Counted from the first letter of the stretch, positions 1-6,884 are shown. The stretch is 7,494 nt of DNA from Spirosomataceae bacterium (GCA_025455795.1 JALOLW010000193.1:1-7494), one strand, 5' to 3'. Numbers and translations are program-made. The notes: generated from the letters alone by a model not told the origin.

Positions 1-2625
1 TGGGCTATCTGCAGGTCCGGAGCAAGCCGCCTGATTGGCTACCACTGTGACTATGGCTGCTCCAAACGTAAAATACTGCCCCGTGGTAAAATCAACATTG
101 GCCACGTAATAATCAACACCGTTGACGGTCTCTTGGGTCATTACAATTTTTGTGTCACTGTTATCAAAAGTTTCATCATTGCTTACTAATAAATTCACCT
201 TGGTTGCCGTGCCGAAAAAGCTTTTTAAAGCATATACTTTTACACTGCCTACCGTTCCTGTTTCCTGCGTCTTCCATATTCTGTTGAGGCGGTGGCTCAT
301 GGTATTGAAAGCATAAAAAGTGCTGAATGTAGTAGCCCCTGTATTTGACCCCCATACAAGTGAGCTACGGTCGGTACTGAATGTAGCAGCGTTATCTTGG
401 TTTGAATTGGCGAGTGTCCCTACCGAAACTACGGGCTGAAAACCTGTATTTACTGATTGGGACTGCTTCTGATTGAGGCTTGAGGCATCATCCCTGATAA
501 TACCAGCGATGTTGTTCCAATAGGCCATATCGTTAAATAATACGCTTCCATCCGATGCTACGTAGCTGCCAACTGCACTATTTAAGGTCAAACCATATTT
601 TAGTGCCAAGTAGGATTCGACTTTTTTGACATCCGCAGCACTTGGAGCGGTGCTGTAGGCTACTACTTCTGCTATCTCTCCTGGAAACGCATTGCCCGTA
701 CCCGAGGTGCCAAGCTGCATATTGGCAGAGGCAAATGACCCTCCAAATGAGGTAATACTTTGGGGCGTGAAATCAGTAGTCCCCATATAATTGAATTGAA
801 AGCTATTGGTGGCCACTCTGGTAAAGCCATTCAAAATAGGGGTATTCGTTGGCATCACCGTTGTTCCTTGCACAGCATTAACATTTCGTGCATCGAGCCG
901 CTGATTATTGGCATTGACACTAAACAACATCACATTATTGCTTGTATTTGCCGATGCGAGTATCATCTGGTTGCCCGTGCCAGCAGACCGCCTTATCACA
1001 GAGAATACTCTAAATAAATTCCCCCCTACTATACCGTAATTGCTGCTCCCTACGATTTGGTCATTACTGCCATCAAAACGAACGGCTGGGTTGAAGTTGA
1101 TGCCTAATGTGCTGCCACCAGAACGGTATATGGGCTGGTTGGCAGCTGTACCCTGCGTCATAGCTACCGCTGTTGTCTGCTCGGTCCAACCACTTACGGC
1201 CGTATTATCGGTTGTGGTATTGGTTCCAGCATCGGCTTTCAGCCACATGCCCAGATTGGCCAACACGCCACCAGGGGCTGAGGCTTCATAAGCAAGTGTA
1301 AACACCTCACCATCGGCAAAGTCAATACCTGATAAGTTTAAAACACCGTTGCTTACTGAACTTGTTACATCCGTTGAAGTGGCCCCTGAGGTAAAATCGC
1401 CGTCGGCATCTCTAAGCAGATATAAGGTAGCTACATTGCCGGGGATGCCTCCGAGGGATATGCTCACATTTCCCACAGTTCCGGTCTCTTTGATTTTCCA
1501 TTCGCGGGCGATTCGGATTGCGGTCGACAACGAGGCGGGTTTATCAGCCTGTGGGCTTGCTTCGTCCTTGGCTCCCCACGCCATGAATGCCTTATCGGCA
1601 CCAAAGGTGGCCGTATTGGCAGCATTGCTGGCCGCTATGGTTCCTAAACCAACCGTCAGCACGGCATCGCTGTTCACCGACTTCGATTGCTTTTGATTAA
1701 GTCCTGAATTGTCATCGCGACCAATCACGCCAATGTTTTTCCAGTAGGAAGCATCATTCCAAACCGCTGTTGTGCCGTCAGAGGCTAAGTAGTTGCTCAC
1801 GCTGCTGCTAAGAGTCAGTCCGTATTTGATAGCTAAATAAGAGTGGATTTGTAATCTTTCGGTAGGAGTTAGTGTCCTATCATAGTTTATAATTTCACCA
1901 ATGTCGGCGTTCAAATCTCGGTCGGGTGCAGATGATTGACCTCCCGTTGAGGTAATTTGAACAGCGGCATCCCCAGTTTTTAAGTTCACTGAAACGATTT
2001 GTAACGTATTATCCCAAGCGTTGTTTGCTACGACTTGTGCTCCATTTTTCATCCATATATCGGCTTGCCTAAGTTGTGTAGCTCCATCCGTGGCATGTTG
2101 AACTACTCCGCTGTTTCCGTGGTAAGTGGTACTCAGATTGGTAGAATGTTGATAAAATAAATGATTAAAGGCCGTAGGTTCTTTGTTGATACCCACCCAA
2201 AAGGCCGCTTTTGAGTTAATCGTGGTCCATCGTAAGTGATCATTATTTCCATCACTGTGTATCAAGGCCGGGTTGTAGTTAAGCCAATTCGATTGAATAG
2301 ACATTTGCCCGCTACCAGCAATTGTAGCAGGGTTGGCAGGGTTAGCAAGGTTTGTCCAGGTACTGCCCACGGTGGCAGTGCTCAAGCCTTGGTCAGCCCT
2401 TAGCCAAAGTTGTAAACCTGTACTTACTCCTCCTGGGCTTTGTGCTATACCGATGTTTAATTGGAATAGTCCCACCGCAAGCACCAGCAGAAAATACGAT
2501 GGATTATAAGCGGTGGTGAAGCTTTTTAAACATACACTTTGCGCGGTGAGTGACTTTTGGGGGAGGCACCCGATAAAGAAATCTTTCATAATTGTATAAG
2601 CTATTAGTATAAAACGGAGAGCCAT
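1..2625 (-). CDS. Large modular secreted/surface protein with two LamG-like + DUF8202-type units (C-terminus beyond window)
   Basis: The frame is open from the ATG at 2625 to base 1, giving 875 codons with no stop. An in-frame TAG about 50 bases upstream fixes the N-terminal limit. A second ATG at 2589 (residue 13) is an alternative start. Residues 43-62 form a hydrophobic signal-peptide core ending in Ala-Gln. Two repeated units follow. Unit 1 has a LamG/concanavalin-like region opening with LQLWLRADQG (about 68-255), then a DUF8202-type region (about 258-448) with YLAIKYGLTL, IGRDDNSGLNQKQS and ETGTVG. Unit 2 opens with GMWLKADAG (about 458-660) and continues with YLALKYGLTL, IIRDDASSLNQKQS and ETGTVG (about 663-858). 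Such proteins in Bacteroidota are usually large, exported, and often carry a type IX secretion sorting domain at the C-terminus; that end is not visible here. The binding target is unknown. Family assignment is by motif memory; the reading frame itself is certain. Confidence 0.9.
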   Translation of the reverse strand, partial: MALRFILIAYTIMKDFFIGCLPQKSLTAQSVCLKSFTTAYNPSYFLLVLAVGLFQLNIGIAQSPGGVSTGLQLWLRADQGLSTATVGSTWTNLANPANPATIAGSGQMSIQSNWLNYNPALIHSDGNNDHLRWTTINSKAAFWVGINKEPTAFNHLFYQHSTNLSTTYHGNSGVVQHATDGATQLRQADIWMKNGAQVVANNAWDNTLQIVSVNLKTGDAAVQITSTGGQSSAPDRDLNADIGEIINYDRTLTPTERLQIHSYLAIKYGLTLSSSVSNYLASDGTTAVWNDASYWKNIGVIGRDDNSGLNQKQSKSVNSDAVLTVGLGTIAASNAANTATFGADKAFMAWGAKDEASPQADKPASLSTAIRIAREWKIKETGTVGNVSISLGGIPGNVATLYLLRDADGDFTSGATSTDVTSSVSNGVLNLSGIDFADGEVFTLAYEASAPGGVLANLGMWLKADAGTNTTTDNTAVSGWTEQTTAVAMTQGTAANQPIYRSGGSTLGINFNPAVRFDGSNDQIVGSSNYGIVGGNLFRVFSVIRRSAGTGNQMILASANTSNNVMLFSVNANNQRLDARNVNAVQGTTVMPTNTPILNGFTRVATNSFQFNYMGTTDFTPQSITSFGGSFASANMQLGTSGTGNAFPGEIAEVVAYSTAPSAADVKKVESYLALKYGLTLNSAVGSYVASDGSVLFNDMAYWNNIAGIIRDDASSLNQKQSQSVNTGFQPVVSVGTLANSNQDNAATFSTDRSSLVWGSNTGATTFSTFYAFNTMSHRLNRIWKTQETGTVGSVKVYALKSFFGTATKVNLLVSNDETFDNSDTKIVMTQETVNGVDYYVANVDFTTGQYFTFGAAIVTVVANQAACSGPADSP
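2440..2499 (-). other. Signal-peptide region of the modular surface protein
   Basis: Codons 43-62 of the frame starting at 2625 encode SYFLLVLAVGLFQLNIGIAQ, a hydrophobic stretch ending in Ala-Gln directly before SPGGVSTG, where the first module begins. Cleavage after Gln62 is the most likely site. The preceding N-region is unusually long: 42 residues from the first ATG or 30 from the second. It carries several lysines. No closer ATG start exists. Confidence 0.6.
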
Positions 2626-2774
2626 AAAAGTTGTCGTATGTTGAGTATTATTGATAGTAGGAGAAAATAAGCACTAAAAAAGTGGAACACAAAAACTGTG
2701 CCAGATTTTAAGAGATAGTTGTCAATGAAAGAGACACCAGCCATGAGCTATCACCTTGCAAATCAAGAGAATAA

Positions 2775-3065
2775 TTAAAAAAAATAGTATAATCGCTGAG
2801 CAGCAAATCGCCTAATTTCGCTCAAAAATTTATTTAATGCATTAAGATTATTGAGCTTTTTTGATTTCGAAATAGGGTTATTTTTGAGACTTTTTTTGGA
2901 GGGGTTGCCAAAACCTAAATGACACGATGTATTTATTGTACCACACAATGACGCATATTCTGCCTGTCCCTCCTGCGTCGGTTTTTCCCAGCTTTGAAGC
3001 TGGCAGGCTATCAATAATATTATTGATGATGGTATTGACACAGTAAAGCACATTGAGTTAATCAT
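2775..3065 (-). CDS. Doubtful 96-aa open frame with a hydrophobic N-terminus
   Basis: This minus-strand frame begins MINSMCFTVSIPSSIILLIAC, which superficially resembles a lipoprotein or export signal with a cysteine at residue 21, and ends in a basic tail. The rest has no family I recognise and is a low-complexity mix rich in Asn, Lys and Ser. It lies across an inverted repeat arm and two perfect palindromes, which is more typical of non-coding or repetitive DNA than of a gene. No start-proximal signal supports translation. It is listed only so that it can be tested; I think it is more likely not expressed as a protein. Confidence 0.15.
   Translation of the reverse strand: MINSMCFTVSIPSSIILLIACQLQSWEKPTQEGQAEYASLCGTINTSCHLGFGNPSKKSLKNNPISKSKKLNNLNALNKFLSEIRRFAAQRLYYFF
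2988..3003. repeat. Perfect hairpin palindrome CCAGCTT-TG-AAGCTGG
   Basis: Seven base pairs are perfect around a two-base centre. GCCTG at 2962-2966 and CAGGC at 3004-3008 could add an outer five-pair stem, giving a larger cruciform or RNA hairpin. There is no T-tract directly after it on the plus strand, so it is not a typical intrinsic terminator in that direction. A short T-run precedes it, which on the minus strand appears as A's. Confidence 0.6.
3010..3027. repeat. 18-bp perfect palindrome ATCAATAATATTATTGAT
   Basis: Both strands read identically across 18 bases. It sits six bases after the CCAGCTT hairpin. A fully symmetric AT-rich site of this size could bind a dimeric regulator or form part of a folded repeat; the sequence does not decide between these. 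Confidence 0.6.
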
Positions 3066-3161
3066 TTTGTGTTACCCAGTTTCGCTCATTTTATCCCAAA
3101 TTTTGTGCCATTTATTTTTGTAACTAGATAAATGCACGGCAAAAACTTATGTTTTGGCAAC

Positions 3162-3203
3162 GAAATCTACATTTTGGGTATTGAAATCTACATTTTTGTG
3201 ATT
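3162..3203. repeat. Two tandem 21-bp direct repeats
   Basis: The units at 3162-3182 and 3183-3203 share 18 of 21 bases, with GAAATCTACATTTT identical in both. The 21-bp period equals two helical turns, so the cores lie on the same DNA face. A more degenerate copy may precede them at 3141-3161. They lie about 205-245 bases upstream of the DUF5916 gene. A paired regulator site is a reasonable guess; no regulator gene is present in the window. Confidence 0.55.
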
Positions 3204-3326
3204 GACCTCCTGATATTTTCTTAAAATTGGTGAACTTTTCATTGAACAAAAAAGTCATTTTGTTTGACTTAGCAGACGTTTCACCGCGTTGGCATGGAAT
3301 TTGAGAGATTGAATTTCTTTATTTTT

Positions 3327-3373
3327 CAACGCAAGTGAAGTATTGCGCAACCGAACTTTCTTGTGGTGCGTTG
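3327..3373 (+). promoter_or_regulatory. Inverted repeat in the probable leader of the DUF5916 gene
   Basis: CAACGCA at 3327-3333 pairs perfectly with TGCGTTG at 3367-3373, and the loop contains the palindrome TTGCGCAA at 3343-3350. A competing GCGTTG at 3286-3291 could pair with the same left arm. If transcription starts upstream, this would fold as a stem-loop ending 34 bases before the start codon. Confidence 0.3.
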
Positions 3374-3407
3374 AGTTGTTTACAAAATCATTTAATAGGC
3401 TTCTACA

Positions 3408-5642
3408 ATGCGTTTACTTCTATTTATTTGCACTTATTTCTTTTTCTATACCCTCTCTGACCACTGTTTCGCCCAAGACGCCACCATTTTCTCCCCCGAT
3501 TCGGTGAGGCGCAGTGTCACGGCCACTGAAATCACCCGAAACCTCAAAATAGACGGTCGGCTCGACGAGACCGAATGGCAACAGGCCACCGTCACGGGCG
3601 ATTTTACAGAAATTGACCCATATCAAGGCGAAAAAGCCAAACACAATACCTTTGTCAGGCTTCTTTACAACAAAAACTACCTCTACATCTCGGCTTTTTG
3701 TGCCGATACGCTCGGCAAAAAATCCATTCGGGCAACTGATTTTCGGCGGGATTTCAACTTTCGCGGGCATGACATGTTTGGCATTGCCATTGATGGCTTC
3801 AACGACCGTCGCAATGCCATGGCACTGATGACCAACCCTTTTGGTACACAACGTGATTTGCTGTCGTTTGACGACCTGCTCTACGACGTGGACTGGGACG
3901 GCCTCTGGCGGGTGCGCACTGCACGCAGTGATTCGGGCTGGGTGGCCGAGGTGGCGATTCCGTGGCAGACGTTGCGCTATCTCAAATCTGACCAATCCGA
4001 ACAGTCTTGGGGCATCAATTTTTTTCGCAATCGGCGCATGACCAACGAGCGCATGGCGTGGGCGCCGCACCCTCGGGCGTTTACGGCTTTGCGCCTCGAA
4101 TACGCGGGTACGCTCAAAGGCATACAGCCCCCGCCCCCCTCCCCCAACGTGCGCGTACAGCCGTACTTGCTCACGCAGTTTTCGAGAATCCGCGCCAATG
4201 GCCGTACCGATACCCCCGCCGCCGATGTCAAGCTGGGCGGAGAAGTCAAGTGGGCGTTGAACCCCAACTCTGTTCTTGATTTAACGTTCAATACTGACTT
4301 TGCCCAAGCCGACGCCGACCGATTTGTGAACAACGTCACGCGCTTCTCGGTGTTTTTTCCCGAACGTCGTCAGTTTTTTTTAGAAAATGCCAGTTTGTTT
4401 GGCTCGGGCTTGGCTCAGTCTGACGATTTCTCGGGGGGGGCGATGCGAATACAACCATTTTTTAGTCGTACCATCGGGCTGGACGACGCGGGCAATCCGA
4501 TTCCGATTGACGCGGGTGCGCGCTACGTGCATCGCTCGGTCAAGTCCAACTACGGCGGCCTGCTCATGCGGCAGCGCGAAGTAGGCAACAGCCCCACTAC
4601 TTGGTTTGGGGTGGGACGTTATTCCAAAAACTTTGGTACTCAAAACCGCATCGGCGGGTTGGTCACGCTCAAATCGGAGAATGATTTGCCCACTCGCCCT
4701 GGCCAAACCAACGTACTGGGCGCAGTGGATGCGTTTTTTAGGTTTGACGAAGCCAGCTCACTCAACACGATGGCGATGCAGTCGTCCAACAACGACGGCA
4801 CGGGGCGGGGTTTTGCGGGTTTTGCCAAATACCAATACGCCACCAACCAATGGAAACTCTGGTGGACGCAGTCGGTCGTGACCAAAGACTTCGACCCACG
4901 GCTGGGGTTTGTGTCGCGCACCGATGTCATCGCTACCACGCCTGGGGCGTTTTGGTACTACCGTGGCAAGCACTTGCCTTTCAAGAAGATTATCAGGGCC
5001 TTTGAGCCGAGTTTGTTTTTGGAGTGGTACCACCAAGCCTCCACGGGTAGGCTCATTGAGCGAAGTGTAGGCTACAACCCGATTTGGGTCAATTTTCAAA
5101 ATGGCTCGTTTATCGGTCTCATCATTACCCCCACTTACCAGTTGCTCACCGAGCCGTTTGCACCTCTGGGCGTTCGTATAGGTACGGGCGAGTATCGCTA
5201 CACTCGCTGGTCGGTGTGGGCCTCGACAGATGTATCCAAAAAACTCTCCGCCAGAGGTACTTTTGAGACTGGGGCGTATTTCAACGGGCAGTTGAGAACC
5301 ACCGATTTGTCGGTGCAGTTTGCACCTATGCCGCATATTTCGCTGACGGGCAGGTACAACGGCAATCGTTTCAAGGAAGTAGGAGAAGCCCGCACCACCG
5401 ACAACATTGACCTCTACGCCCTCGAAACGCGCCTCGCGGTCAATCCTCGCTTACAGCTTATCGGTATCTATCAACACAACACCCAAGACCGCCGCGACCT
5501 TTGGAACGTGCGCTTGGCGTGGGAGTTTCAGCCGTTGTCGTTTTTGTACATAGTCTATAACAACCGCGCTTTTACGACCCTCAACGACCGCCGTCAAGAA
5601 CAGTTTGTGATCGCAAAGTTGAGTTATTTGAAGCAATTTTGA
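3408..5642 (+). CDS. DUF5916 outer-membrane protein with N-terminal CBM9-like domain
   Basis: The 744-residue product starts with a signal peptide (hydrophobic residues 2-16, likely cleavage after Ala-Gln at 22-23). Residues about 36-232 resemble the CBM9-like/DOMON-type beta-sandwich that opens DUF5916 proteins: LKIDGRLDETEW (46-57), then DMFGIAIDG and a VAEVAIPWQTLRY strand. A proline hinge at 240-246 leads into the long DUF5916 region, marked by FFPERRQFFLENASLF (316-331), a strong family hallmark. Alternating amphipathic strands rich in aromatic residues and a C-terminal phenylalanine indicate an outer-membrane beta-barrel. The length is normal for the family. The biochemical role is not established; carbohydrate binding or uptake is often suggested from the N-terminal domain alone. 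Coding DNA is clearly more GC-rich than the gap before it. The start at 3408 directly precedes the signal peptide; no Shine-Dalgarno sequence is seen, as is usual in Bacteroidota. It is apparently monocistronic. Confidence 0.93.
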   Translation: MRLLLFICTYFFFYTLSDHCFAQDATIFSPDSVRRSVTATEITRNLKIDGRLDETEWQQATVTGDFTEIDPYQGEKAKHNTFVRLLYNKNYLYISAFCADTLGKKSIRATDFRRDFNFRGHDMFGIAIDGFNDRRNAMALMTNPFGTQRDLLSFDDLLYDVDWDGLWRVRTARSDSGWVAEVAIPWQTLRYLKSDQSEQSWGINFFRNRRMTNERMAWAPHPRAFTALRLEYAGTLKGIQPPPPSPNVRVQPYLLTQFSRIRANGRTDTPAADVKLGGEVKWALNPNSVLDLTFNTDFAQADADRFVNNVTRFSVFFPERRQFFLENASLFGSGLAQSDDFSGGAMRIQPFFSRTIGLDDAGNPIPIDAGARYVHRSVKSNYGGLLMRQREVGNSPTTWFGVGRYSKNFGTQNRIGGLVTLKSENDLPTRPGQTNVLGAVDAFFRFDEASSLNTMAMQSSNNDGTGRGFAGFAKYQYATNQWKLWWTQSVVTKDFDPRLGFVSRTDVIATTPGAFWYYRGKHLPFKKIIRAFEPSLFLEWYHQASTGRLIERSVGYNPIWVNFQNGSFIGLIITPTYQLLTEPFAPLGVRIGTGEYRYTRWSVWASTDVSKKLSARGTFETGAYFNGQLRTTDLSVQFAPMPHISLTGRYNGNRFKEVGEARTTDNIDLYALETRLAVNPRLQLIGIYQHNTQDRRDLWNVRLAWEFQPLSFLYIVYNNRAFTTLNDRRQEQFVIAKLSYLKQF

Positions 5643-5663
5643 GAACGCATTCCTATAAACGTT

Positions 5664-5900
5664 TTAGTTACGCCATTTGTCAGTTCGGATATTGACATCA
5701 TCGTAAAAATACTCTTCAAAAGTCCGTCCTGACGGTTCACCGTAGCGCAATACGGTATAAACCAGCCATAAAACCAGTACGGGTGAAAACAAAAACAGGG
5801 CCAACGAAGTGTTGGGCGCCCAACCATTGACCGTCACAATGGTATAAACAAACAGATACGCCGTAGTGAATACAGCCGCGAAAGTGGGATTTTTGAACAT
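5664..5900 (-). CDS. Small two-helix membrane protein, 78 aa, function unknown
   Basis: The product begins MFKNPTFAAVFTTAYLF and has two hydrophobic helices at about residues 8-25 and 32-52, the second with FLFSPVLVLWLVYTVLRYG. A hydrophilic, acidic-aromatic tail follows (FEEYFYDD, 61-68). This layout resembles short uncharacterised membrane proteins that I recall from Bacteroidota, with the same 'NPTF', 'SPVLVLW' and 'YTVL.YG' features, but I know of no assigned function. The gene is convergent with the DUF5916 gene (21 bases between stop codons) and divergent from the PspC-domain gene (233 bases between starts). No clear terminator separates the convergent pair. Two longer or shifted frames overlap it, but only this one has coherent membrane segments. 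Confidence 0.75.
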   Translation of the reverse strand: MFKNPTFAAVFTTAYLFVYTIVTVNGWAPNTSLALFLFSPVLVLWLVYTVLRYGEPSGRTFEEYFYDDVNIRTDKWRN

Positions 5901-6094
5901 TGCTGAAAAAGTTGGAATAGAAATATGTATGAATAACTTTCTCCGTTTTAGTTTTGTTTAACAAATTCTCTTCCATCTTCAACAAAACTTCGACTTTTGC
6001 CACGTATCGTGTAATTCATCCCCAAATTGTTCCATTCATTTGTTCTTAAAACCGTTGGAATTAAAAAAGTTTTAAAATACCTTGCATTGCATAG

Positions 6095-6102
6095 TACCTT
6101 TG
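6095..6102 (+). promoter_or_regulatory. Bacteroidota -7 promoter element TACCTTTG for the PspC-domain cluster
   Basis: TACCTTTG matches the Bacteroidota housekeeping -7 consensus TAnnTTTG exactly and is 31 bases upstream of the ATG at 6134. A transcript would start near 6108, giving a short leader. The -33 partner is weak: around 6068-6076 the sequence is an AT-rich GTTTTAAA rather than a clear TTG. The element is also preceded by TGCATTGCA. Confidence 0.55.
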
Positions 6103-6133
6103 TATCAACAATAACCAACAAACCTGTATAGTC

Positions 6134-6676
6134 ATGAACTCCAAACAATTGTATCGTAATCCAAAAGATGCCGTTTTGGGCGGTGTCGCTTCTGGAATGG
6201 CCGAATATTTTGGCATTGAGAAGTCGCTTATGCGCTTTCTTTTTGTGCTAATTCTTATTTTCGCCAAAGGGTTTCCCATTATTTTGGCCTACATCATTTT
6301 GTGGGCGGTTTTGCCCAAGTTCGACGGTATTTCTCCAGAGGTAGCCCCTTCTTGGGAGGCAGCTTCGCCCTCTTCTGGTTTTGTGCAAAAAGGCTCGGGG
6401 CGTGGTGTCGAAATCGTCGGCTACGCGCTTGTGATCATCGGGGGCTTCCTACTCGCCGACCGTATGTTTTACTGGCTCGACTTGGAGCGGTTTATTCCTG
6501 CGGCTTTGTTGATAGGAATTGGCGCGTTCTTGATTTTCAGAGTAGGCAAAAAAGACGAAGCTACCCCAACAGCCACCGATACCGACAGAGTATCTCCTTC
6601 TTGGACCGACGACGCGCCCATCACACAGTGGGAAGCCCCCAAGCCAGAGGGAGAATCAAAACCTAACAACGAATAA
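6134..6676 (+). CDS. PspC-domain membrane protein with second LiaI-like hairpin
   Basis: The 180-residue product has a PspC domain at residues 4-62: LYRNPKDAVLGGVASGMAEYFGIE followed by hydrophobic residues 34-60 ending in ILWAVLPK, the standard signature. After a linker rich in Ser, Pro and Glu, a second membrane hairpin covers 93-137 (VGYALVIIGGFLLADR, then FIPAALLIGIGAFLIFR), which resembles the DUF5668/LiaI-LiaF transmembrane module. The tail (140-180) is hydrophilic and rich in Pro, Asp and Glu. PspC proteins are inner-membrane components of phage-shock and related envelope-stress responses. It heads a same-strand cluster: the next gene starts 30 bases after its stop and shares the MNS opening. 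The start at 6134 is supported by the promoter element just upstream and by the domain beginning at once. No regulator is encoded next to it within the window. Confidence 0.92.
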   Translation: MNSKQLYRNPKDAVLGGVASGMAEYFGIEKSLMRFLFVLILIFAKGFPIILAYIILWAVLPKFDGISPEVAPSWEAASPSSGFVQKGSGRGVEIVGYALVIIGGFLLADRMFYWLDLERFIPAALLIGIGAFLIFRVGKKDEATPTATDTDRVSPSWTDDAPITQWEAPKPEGESKPNNE

Positions 6677-6706
6677 CCAATTTCACCAACCTAATACACT
6701 ACAAAC

Positions 6707-6877
6707 ATGAACTCACAAAGCATTTTCTGGGGCGCGATTCTGATTGTCATTGGCGGTCTCTTGCTCATGCGCGAACTTTTCGACTGGTTTGATTTTGACC
6801 GCTTCGGCTGGCCTATTCTCTTCATCGCAGGTGGCGTCATGCTCATTTTCAAAGACAAATTGAAAAAAACATCATAA
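6707..6877 (+). CDS. LiaI-like small membrane protein, 56 aa
   Basis: A 56-codon frame begins MNSQSIFWGAILIVIGGLLL and ends IFKDKLKKTS. It consists of almost nothing but one helical hairpin: helix 1 at about 7-21, a short aromatic-acidic turn (ELFDWFDFDRFGW, 23-35) and helix 2 at about 36-48, then a basic tail. It matches the DUF5668/LiaI-LiaF-type two-helix module and aligns by eye with the second hairpin of the preceding protein and the first hairpin of the next one. It sits 30 bases after the PspC-domain gene and 54 bases before the LiaF-like gene, so co-transcription is likely. It is too short for many automated gene callers but has clear coding character and a shared family pattern. A role as a partner or modulator of its two neighbours is inference. 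Confidence 0.85.
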   Translation: MNSQSIFWGAILIVIGGLLLMRELFDWFDFDRFGWPILFIAGGVMLIFKDKLKKTS

Positions 6878-6884
6878 TCATCTA

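Larger units (their letters stand above)
2904..3161. repeat. 258-bp segment bounded by 15-bp inverted repeats
   Basis: GTTGCCAAAACCTAA at 2904-2918 is matched on the opposite strand by 3147-3161 (reads GTTGCCAAAACATAA when complemented), 14 of 15 positions identical with the outer 11 perfect. The enclosed DNA holds two perfect palindromes. No flanking target-site duplication is evident, so an identity as a miniature transposable element is only a possibility. Confidence 0.4.
2626..3407. other. AT-rich 782-bp intergenic region between divergent genes, no convincing gene
   Basis: This gap separates the start of the minus-strand surface protein from the start of the plus-strand DUF5916 protein, so it should hold the promoters of both. 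I see no tRNA or rRNA and no open frame with recognisable protein character. It does contain several structured elements listed separately: an inverted repeat pair, two perfect palindromes, a 21-bp direct repeat and a leader inverted repeat. A TAnnTTTG match at 3113-3120 has no partner element at normal spacing, so I do not call it a promoter. Confidence 0.7.

Noticed and set aside
122..1696. Several plus-strand open frames of 64-115 codons
   Set aside because: They lie opposite the continuous minus-strand modular protein, whose repeated motifs leave no doubt about the coding strand.
3113..3120. TATTTTTG, an exact TAnnTTTG match
   Set aside because: No TTG partner at normal spacing, about 290 bases from the nearest start, and expected by chance in a T-rich region.
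3420..4070. 216-codon minus-strand frame opposite the DUF5916 gene
   Set aside because: It is antisense to a recognised domain, has no membrane, signal or family character, and is explained by codon bias in the real gene.
4758..5336. 192-codon minus-strand frame opposite the DUF5916 barrel
   Set aside because: Arg/Pro-rich shadow translation with no recognisable domain; the plus strand is clearly coding.
5643..5663. Possible terminator between the convergent genes
   Set aside because: Only AACG...CGTT can pair, four base pairs, without a useful T-tract.
5737..6003. 88-codon minus-strand frame overlapping the 78-aa membrane protein
   Set aside because: The overlapping 78-codon frame has two coherent membrane helices and a family-like pattern, whereas this one does not.
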